NCBI RefSeq assembly: GCF_001280015.1
Contig: NZ_LGDV01000164.1
Location: 48,934 to 112,933 of the forward strand
Reading direction: 5' to 3'
Source of the DNA: Streptomyces sp. MMG1121
GTDB taxonomy: Bacteria > Actinomycetota > Actinomycetes > Streptomycetales > Streptomycetaceae
Length of the DNA stretch: 64,000 bases
Shown here: positions 60,101-64,000 of the stretch, in pieces
Layout: each line of letters opens with the position of its first letter
How positions within the stretch are numbered: position 1 is the first letter of the stretch
Position numbers and translations under genes: made by a program
The notes under the pieces: model-generated
The model's database searches: none
What the model was told of the DNA's origin: nothing
The model's input: only the letters and a program-made list of their open reading frames with translations

Positions 60101-61303
60101 GTGGCCGAGGTGACCTCGCTGGGTCTGGTCCAGATGACCCGCAAGCGGGTCGGCCAGGGCCTGCTGGAGTCCTTCTCCGAGACCTGCGTCCACTGCAACG
60201 GCCGCGGTGTCATCGTGCACATGGAGCAGCCGAGCGCGGCCGGCGGTGGCGGTGGCGGCAAGCGCAAGAAGCGCGGCCGTGGCGGTGACGGGCACGAGCA
60301 GGCCGCTGCCGAGCACGTGCACGAGACCGTCGCCGTGGCGGTGGAGACCGGCGAGGCCGTGGAGCCCGAGACGGAGTCCGTCGTCGAGGTGGCCGCCGAG
60401 GTCGCCGAGCCCATCGCGCTGCCCGCGCCGGAGTTCGCGCCGGACGAGGAGCTGTACAGCAGCGTCGCCGAGGCGGAGGCGTCGGCCACCCGTGGCCGTT
60501 CGCGGCGCCGGGCGAGCCGCCGGGCGTCGGCTCCGGCCGGTGCGCCCAAGGCGGAGAAGGCCCCGAAGACGGCCAGGGCGGCCAGGGCGGCCAGGGCCGA
60601 GCAGGCCGAGGCCGCGAAGGAAGAGGCCGTCGTGGCGCCGGTCGCCGCGGACGTCGCCGCCGAGGAAGCGGTGGCCCGTCCGGAGCCGGTCGTCGAGGAC
60701 CGGACGGTCCCGGCGCCGCAGGCCGAGGCCGAGGCTGTCGAGGAGGCCGCGCCCAAGGGCCGTACGCGTCGTCGTGCGACCCGGAAGGTGTCGGCGCCGG
60801 CCGGTTCCCCGGCGGGAGCCGAGGCGTCCGTGGTGACGGTGTCCGAGACCGCGCCCGTGGCCGAGGCGCCGGTGGCGCAGCCCGAGCCGGAGCCGGTCGC
60901 CGCGGCGCCCGCCCCGGTCGAGGAGGCGCCCGCCGAGAGCGCCGCCCCGGCCCGCCCGCGCCGCCGTGCCGTGCGCAAGGCCACCGCGCCGACCGCGTCC
61001 GAGGAGACGGCCGTCGTGGTCGTCCCGTCGGCCGCGGCGGAGGAGACCCCGGCTCCGGCCCCGGTCGCCGAGCAGGCGGTCGAGGCGCCGGTCGAGGAGG
61101 CGGCTCCGGCCAAGAAGGCGGCCCGCAAGACGGCCAAGAAGGCGGCGGTGAAGAAGGCTGCCGTCAAGAAGACCGCGGCCAAGAAGACGGCCGCGAAGAA
61201 GACGACGGCCAAGAAGGCGGCCAAGACCGCCAAGACGGCCGCCGCGAAGTCGACGGCGAAGAAGACCACCACGGTCTCCGCCACCGCCACCGACGAGGGC
61301 TGA
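57104..61303 (+). CDS. rne: Ribonuclease E/G family endoribonuclease (RNase ES)
   Basis: 1399 residues. The catalytic core (about 630-1035) is in the middle, as in Streptomyces RNase ES. It holds an S1-like RNA-binding fold (EHYVNKEQSTSYVGNVYLGK), the catalytic VDVNTGKFTG (Asp926) and IDFIDM (about 970-974), and a CVHCNGRG zinc-link near 1028. The N-terminal 600 and C-terminal 350 residues are Ala/Glu-rich and disordered, with repeated Arg motifs of the form RRRATRRxSAPAGAP (about six before and three after the core). The last 60 residues are an Ala/Lys (AKKTAAKK) histone-H1-like tail. It processes and degrades RNA and scaffolds PNPase. ATG at 57104 with GGGAGAAA. Confidence 0.95.
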   Translation: MLEPTEPAEGSELNTPSDTLPPRRRRRAASRPAGPPAAAEASAEATVPAIPADEADEAAEQLVTDEVEETAEAGEAAQAPAAEEAPAAARPRRRATRRASAPAGAPSSTEAVEAAVPAASAATETEKAAAVTDGGEVVVGEEAAPRRTRRRATRTVSTPPAEAEASPAVEPAAEAGEAAQVPAAEEAPAAARPRRRATRRSSAPAGAPSSAEAVEAVVAAEPAPQETAGAAGAEEEQPAARPRRRATRRAAAPAGAPQAAEEAPAAAEVAEAAAPAVEEAAPAADEAASRRSRRRATRRVSAPAGGPAPDEAPVAEEAAAQEPQAVEAVAEAPAEETAPRRSRRRVVRAASGFSEPARSARAKAAAAAEADEADEAESTRRPARPAVAVFQAPVFAEPKFQTPQRAAAEAAAEAAGTEETAEQAEERAEAAPRRRRRRGAVEEPQAVEAPAVEEETEEAAESVEDLAEGEEADETEGADGFEESGSRRRRRRGGRRRRRGEAAEGEGDELIAEQAAQDAEDTAEQEEEDAEEARGDESGGSSSSRRRRRRRRRAGDTGADTEPDEGDPERTVVKVREPRKPSEPSDEVQSIKGSTRLEAKKQRRREGREQGRRRVPIITEAEFLARREAVERVMIVRQHGERTQIGVLEDGVLVEHYVNKEQSTSYVGNVYLGKVQNVLPSMEAAFIDIGKGRNAVLYAGEVNFEALGMANGPRRIESALKSGQPVLVQVTKDPIGHKGARLTSQVSLPGRYLVYVPEGSMTGISRKLPDTERARLKTILKKIVPEDAGVIVRTAAEGASEEELRRDVERLQAQWEDIQKKAKSGNAPTLLYGEPDMTVRVVRDIFNEDFTKVVVSGDDAWETIHGYVSHVAPDLAGRLSKWTSEVDVFATYRIDEQLAKALDRKVWLPSGGSLVIDRTEAMVVVDVNTGKFTGQGGNLEETVTRNNLEAAEEIVRQLRLRDLGGIIVIDFIDMVLESNRDLVLRRLLECLGRDRTKHQVAEVTSLGLVQMTRKRVGQGLLESFSETCVHCNGRGVIVHMEQPSAAGGGGGGKRKKRGRGGDGHEQAAAEHVHETVAVAVETGEAVEPETESVVEVAAEVAEPIALPAPEFAPDEELYSSVAEAEASATRGRSRRRASRRASAPAGAPKAEKAPKTARAARAARAEQAEAAKEEAVVAPVAADVAAEEAVARPEPVVEDRTVPAPQAEAEAVEEAAPKGRTRRRATRKVSAPAGSPAGAEASVVTVSETAPVAEAPVAQPEPEPVAAAPAPVEEAPAESAAPARPRRRAVRKATAPTASEETAVVVVPSAAAEETPAPAPVAEQAVEAPVEEAAPAKKAARKTAKKAAVKKAAVKKTAAKKTAAKKTTAKKAAKTAKTAAAKSTAKKTTTVSATATDEG

Positions 61304-61310
61304 CGCCCGG

Positions 61311-61343
61311 GTGTGCGGCCGGTCCACGCGACCGGCCGCACAC
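61311..61343 (+). terminator. Terminator of rne
   Basis: A perfect 14-bp stem GTGTGCGGCCGGTC (61311-61324) with its complement 61330-61343 and a 5-nt loop, 8 nt after the stop. Confidence 0.8.
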
Positions 61344-61438
61344 CGGCGGCGCCGGCGCGCCGGGTGACGGGCCGCACGAGCACGGGCGGCCCTCTCTCCC
61401 GGCCGTCCCCGTGACCGCCCCACACCCCCAGGCCCGGT

Positions 61439-61467
61439 TTGACCCCCTCGGCCGGGCCCCGTAATCT
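61439..61467 (+). promoter_or_regulatory. Promoter of rplU-rpmA-obgE
   Basis: TTGACC (61439-61444), a 17-nt spacer and TAATCT (61462-61467), the best vegetative (HrdB-type) promoter in the window. The start near 61474 leaves a leader of about 140 nt before rplU, which could hold an autoregulatory structure; I did not recognise one. Confidence 0.7.
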
Positions 61468-61614
61468 AGACCGTCGGCGTGTCATTGAGCGCGCCACATC
61501 CCCGTAAACCTCATCCTCCCGGACGCACTGCGGGCCGGGAGAGGTCGCCCGTGTGTTGTGTGGGTGGCTGGCCTGCGGGGGTGCCGGTTCTGAACGAGCG
61601 AAAGAGAGATCCGC

Positions 61615-61935
61615 GTGTACGCCATCGTGCGCAGCGGTGGTCGCCAGCACAAGGTTGCTGTCGGCGACATCGTTGAGGTTGACAAGATTTCCACTGCCAA
61701 GGTTGGCGACACGGTCGAGCTCTCGACCCTGCTCGTTGTCGACGGCGACGCCGTGACGAGCGACCCGTGGGTGCTCGCCGGCATCAAGGTCCAGGCCGAG
61801 GTCGTGGACCACCACAAGGGCCAGAAGATCGACATTCTGCGCTACAAGAACAAGACCGGCTACCGCCGTCGCCAGGGTCACCGTCAGCAGTACACGGCGA
61901 TCAAGGTCACCGGTATCCCCACGGCTGCGAAGTAA
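61615..61935 (+). CDS. rplU: 50S ribosomal protein L21
   Basis: 106 residues starting GTG at 61615 with AAAGAGAGA upstream. [20 protein letters not shown] at the start and [19 protein letters not shown] at the end are diagnostic of bL21. It binds 23S rRNA in the large subunit. The codon choice is the strongly biased set of ribosomal genes. rpmA follows 14 nt downstream in the usual L21-L27-Obg order. Confidence 0.98.
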   Translation: MYAIVRSGGRQHKVAVGDIVEVDKISTAKVGDTVELSTLLVVDGDAVTSDPWVLAGIKVQAEVVDHHKGQKIDILRYKNKTGYRRRQGHRQQYTAIKVTGIPTAAK

Positions 61936-61949
61936 GGGACTGAGGAGAG

Positions 61950-62204
61950 ATGGCACACAAGAAGGGCGCATCGTCCACCCGGAACGGTCGCGACTCCAAT
62001 GCCCAGCGGCTCGGCGTGAAGCGCTTCGGCGGTCAGGTCGTCAACGCGGGTGAGATCCTGGTCCGCCAGCGCGGCACCCACTTCCACCCCGGCGCCGGTG
62101 TCGGCCGTGGCGGCGACGACACGCTGTTCGCCCTCCTGCCGGGCGCGGTGGAGTTCGGTACCCACCGTGGCCGCAAGGTCGTGAACATCGTTCCGGTCGC
62201 CTGA
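61950..62204 (+). CDS. rpmA: 50S ribosomal protein L27
   Basis: 84 residues. [20 protein letters not shown] and [20 protein letters not shown] are diagnostic of bL27, whose N-terminal tail reaches the peptidyl-transferase centre. No N-terminal extension needing cleavage is present, unlike Firmicutes. ATG at 61950 with GAGGAGAG. A hairpin follows before obgE. Confidence 0.98.
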   Translation: MAHKKGASSTRNGRDSNAQRLGVKRFGGQVVNAGEILVRQRGTHFHPGAGVGRGGDDTLFALLPGAVEFGTHRGRKVVNIVPVA

Positions 62205-62246
62205 ATCACCTGATCAAGGGCTGATTCAGCACCGAACGCTTTCGCG

Positions 62247-62286
62247 AGGCGGACCTCACTTCCCGTTCGGGAAGGCGGGTCCGCCT
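62247..62286 (+). terminator. Hairpin between rpmA and obgE
   Basis: AGGCGGACC (62247-62255) pairs with GGTCCGCCT (62278-62286), with an inner CTTCCCGTTCGGGAAG hairpin and outer CGCG pairs, then a T-containing stretch. It probably lowers obgE expression relative to the ribosomal proteins. Confidence 0.7.
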
Positions 62287-62344
62287 TTCGCGTGTTATGC
62301 GTGAAGCAAGAGAGAAACATCCGTACTTCTGGAGGCACTGAACC

Positions 62345-63790
62345 ATGACCACCTTCGTGGACCGCGTCGAACTGCATGTCGCCGCGGGTAACGGGGGCCA
62401 CGGCTGTGCCTCCGTACACCGCGAGAAGTTCAAGCCGCTCGGCGGCCCGGACGGCGGCAACGGCGGGCGTGGCGGCGACGTCATCCTCACCGTCGACCAG
62501 TCCGTGACGACCCTTCTCGACTACCACCACTCACCGCACCGCAAGGCCACCAACGGCAAGCCCGGCGAGGGCGGCAACCGCTCCGGCAAGGACGGCGAGG
62601 ACCTGGTCCTGCCGGTGCCGGACGGCACGGTCGTCCTGGACAAGGCGGGCAACGTCCTCGCGGACCTCGTCGGCCACGGGACGTCGTACATCGCCGCGCA
62701 GGGCGGCCGTGGCGGCCTCGGGAACGCGGCGCTGGCCTCCGCCCGCCGCAAGGCGCCCGGCTTCGCGCTGCTCGGCGTGCCCGGTGACCTGCAGGACATC
62801 GTCCTGGAGCTGAAGACCGTCGCCGACGTGGCGCTGGTCGGCTACCCGAGCGCCGGCAAGTCCTCGCTGATCTCCGTGCTCAGCGCGGCCAAGCCGAAGA
62901 TCGCCGACTACCCCTTCACGACGCTCGTGCCCAACCTGGGCGTCGTCACCGCCGGGTCGACCGTCTACACCATCGCGGACGTGCCGGGGCTGATCCCGGG
63001 CGCCAGCCAGGGCAAGGGCCTCGGCCTGGAGTTCCTGCGGCACGTGGAGCGGTGCAGCGTGCTGGTGCACGTGCTGGACACCGCGACCCTGGAGTCCGAC
63101 CGCGACCCGCTCTCCGACCTCGACATCATCGAGGAGGAGCTGCGCCAGTACGGCGGCCTCGACAACCGGCCCCGGATCGTCGTCCTGAACAAGGTCGACG
63201 TGCCGGACGGGAAGGACCTCGCCGAGATGGTCCGCCCCGACCTGGAGGCGCGCGGCTACCGCGTCTTCGAGGTGTCGGCCGTCGCCCACATCGGGCTGCG
63301 GGAGCTGACCTTCGCGCTCGGTGAGCTGGTCGCCAAGGCGCGGGCCGCGAAGCCGAAGGAGGAGGCGACGCGGATCGTCATCCGGCCCAAGGCCGTCGAC
63401 GACGCGGGCTTCACCGTCACCCGCGAGGAGGTCGACGGTGAGCTGCTGTTCCGTGTGCGCGGCGAGAAGCCCGAACGCTGGGTCCGCCAGACCGACTTCA
63501 ACAACGACGAGGCCGTCGGCTACCTCGCCGACCGGCTCAACCGCCTCGGTGTGGAAGACCAGTTGATGAAGGCGGGCGCCCGCTCCGGCGACGGCGTGGC
63601 CATCGGTCCGGAGGAGAACGCGGTCGTCTTCGACTGGGAGCCGACGGTCATGGCCGGCGCCGAGATGCTGGGCCGCCGCGGCGAGGACCACCGCTTCGAG
63701 GCACCCCGGCCCGCGGCCCAGCGCCGCAGGGACCAGCAGGCCGAACGCGACGAGGCCGGCCGGGAGTTCGACGACTTCGAGCCGTTCTAG
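62345..63790 (+). CDS. obgE: Obg-family GTPase ObgE/CgtA
   Basis: 481 residues in three domains. The glycine-rich Obg fold (1-158; [19 protein letters not shown]), the G domain (about 160-335; P-loop [10 protein letters not shown], switch [28 protein letters not shown]) and a C-terminal OCT domain (about 350-425; [20 protein letters not shown]). The last 50 residues are charged. It acts in large-subunit assembly; in Streptomyces obg senses GTP level and controls aerial growth onset. ATG at 62345 with GGAGG upstream. Confidence 0.97.
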   Translation: MTTFVDRVELHVAAGNGGHGCASVHREKFKPLGGPDGGNGGRGGDVILTVDQSVTTLLDYHHSPHRKATNGKPGEGGNRSGKDGEDLVLPVPDGTVVLDKAGNVLADLVGHGTSYIAAQGGRGGLGNAALASARRKAPGFALLGVPGDLQDIVLELKTVADVALVGYPSAGKSSLISVLSAAKPKIADYPFTTLVPNLGVVTAGSTVYTIADVPGLIPGASQGKGLGLEFLRHVERCSVLVHVLDTATLESDRDPLSDLDIIEEELRQYGGLDNRPRIVVLNKVDVPDGKDLAEMVRPDLEARGYRVFEVSAVAHIGLRELTFALGELVAKARAAKPKEEATRIVIRPKAVDDAGFTVTREEVDGELLFRVRGEKPERWVRQTDFNNDEAVGYLADRLNRLGVEDQLMKAGARSGDGVAIGPEENAVVFDWEPTVMAGAEMLGRRGEDHRFEAPRPAAQRRRDQQAERDEAGREFDDFEPF

Positions 63791-63801
63791 GATCCGCTGT
63801 A

Positions 63802-63843
63802 CGAGAGGGCGGGCCGGAGGTTTCCCTCCGGCCCGCCCTCTCG
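63802..63843. terminator. Strong bidirectional terminator after obgE
   Basis: A perfect 19-bp stem (63802-63820 with 63825-63843) and 4-nt loop. It lies between the convergent obgE and galU-like genes. Confidence 0.85.
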
Positions 63844-63858
63844 CGTTCCGTACCGGCG

Positions 63859-64000
63859 TCAGTCGTCGCCGTCCGTCAGCTCCTGGCCGACGTACTGACG
63901 GAGCCAGGTCCGGAAGTCCGGGCCCAGGTCTTCACGTTCGCACGCGAGTCTGACAATGGCACGCAGATAGTCGCCGCGGTCGCCGGTGTCGTAGCGGCGG
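63859..64000 (-). CDS. galU: UTP-glucose-1-phosphate uridylyltransferase, C-terminal end (partial)
   Basis: Only the last 46 residues are in the window; the gene runs off the right edge. They read RRYDTGDRGDYLRAIVRLA, EREDLGPDFRTWLRQYVGQE and an acidic end. The RYDTGDxxxYLxA motif followed by EREDLGPxFRxWL is the C-terminus of GalU, which makes UDP-glucose. The assignment rests on this short segment. Confidence 0.65.
   Translation of the reverse strand, partial: RRYDTGDRGDYLRAIVRLACEREDLGPDFRTWLRQYVGQELTDGDD

Noticed and set aside
56459..61423. 1654-codon open frame antisense to rne
   Set aside because: Same codon-bias effect over the Ala/Glu-repeat gene; the product is Gly/Leu/Arg repeats without a family, and no promoter or ribosome-binding site was seen.
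61468..61614. Ribosomal-protein leader (L21-type) structure before rplU
   Set aside because: The leader is long enough, but I could not draw a convincing conserved structure by eye; only the promoter is reported.

Overview
The window is high-GC actinobacterial chromosome, almost certainly Streptomyces. The gene order (tig, clpP1, clpP2, clpX, valS, folC, DUF4233, ndk, mreBCD, PBP2, rodA, CYTH/CHAD, radical SAM, DUF2344, RNase E, rplU, rpmA, obgE) is the conserved chromosomal core of that genus. The strong third-position GC bias, frequent GTG starts, leaderless promoters and families of small secreted proteins also fit. No plasmid, phage, IS element, CRISPR array or rRNA was seen.

Region 1 (1-17.5 kb) is mostly metabolic. 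A minus-strand sulfonate-type operon (ROK regulator, lipoprotein binding protein, permease, ATPase, flavin monooxygenase, TauD-like dioxygenase) is headed by a 28-residue leader peptide ORF of the type found in front of actinobacterial sulfur genes. Around it lie two amino-acid permeases, bioY, rpiB, a Nei/Fpg glycosylase, an Eis-like acetyltransferase, a membrane PP2C phosphatase, a frameshifted FtsX-permease remnant, an HD protein and an acyltransferase-3 membrane protein.

Region 2 (17.5-41 kb) is the core. Two tRNA genes (Gly-UCC, Pro-UGG) precede trigger factor and the Clp protease operon. A small accessory insert follows clpX: a Uma2 nuclease gene, flanked by an exact 47-bp repeat of the clpX 3' end with a partial clpX copy, then a secreted Cys-rich protein and a PGQY-rich membrane protein. 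Next come valS, folC, DUF4233, ndk, the lateral-wall and spore-wall growth genes mreB-mreC-mreD-mrdA-rodA, a CYTH-CHAD protein and the TIGR03960 radical SAM protein.

Region 3 (41-55.2 kb) is an accessory segment. It separates the radical SAM protein from its usual neighbour, the DUF2344/TIGR03936 protein at 56 kb. It holds a truncated PAS gene, a DUF5996 gene, a P450-ferredoxin-ferredoxin reductase-hydrolase set, a stand-alone condensation-domain protein, and a dense cluster of nine small secreted-protein genes (50.4-55.1 kb). These nine fall into three paralogous groups: an MRKL/FRPxQECSPQT group, a four-Cys MF-RKIA group and a GEGNPGAQ two-Cys group. The three GEGNPGAQ genes share a palindromic element about 27 nt before their start codons. 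I regard this cluster as the most interesting undescribed system in the window.

Region 4 (55.2-64 kb) returns to the core: a membrane protein, DUF2344, a very large RNase E/G with repeated Arg-rich motifs and a histone-H1-like tail, rplU-rpmA-obgE, and the 3' end of a galU-like gene. All calls are read from the sequence and from recalled family knowledge; no database search was run.
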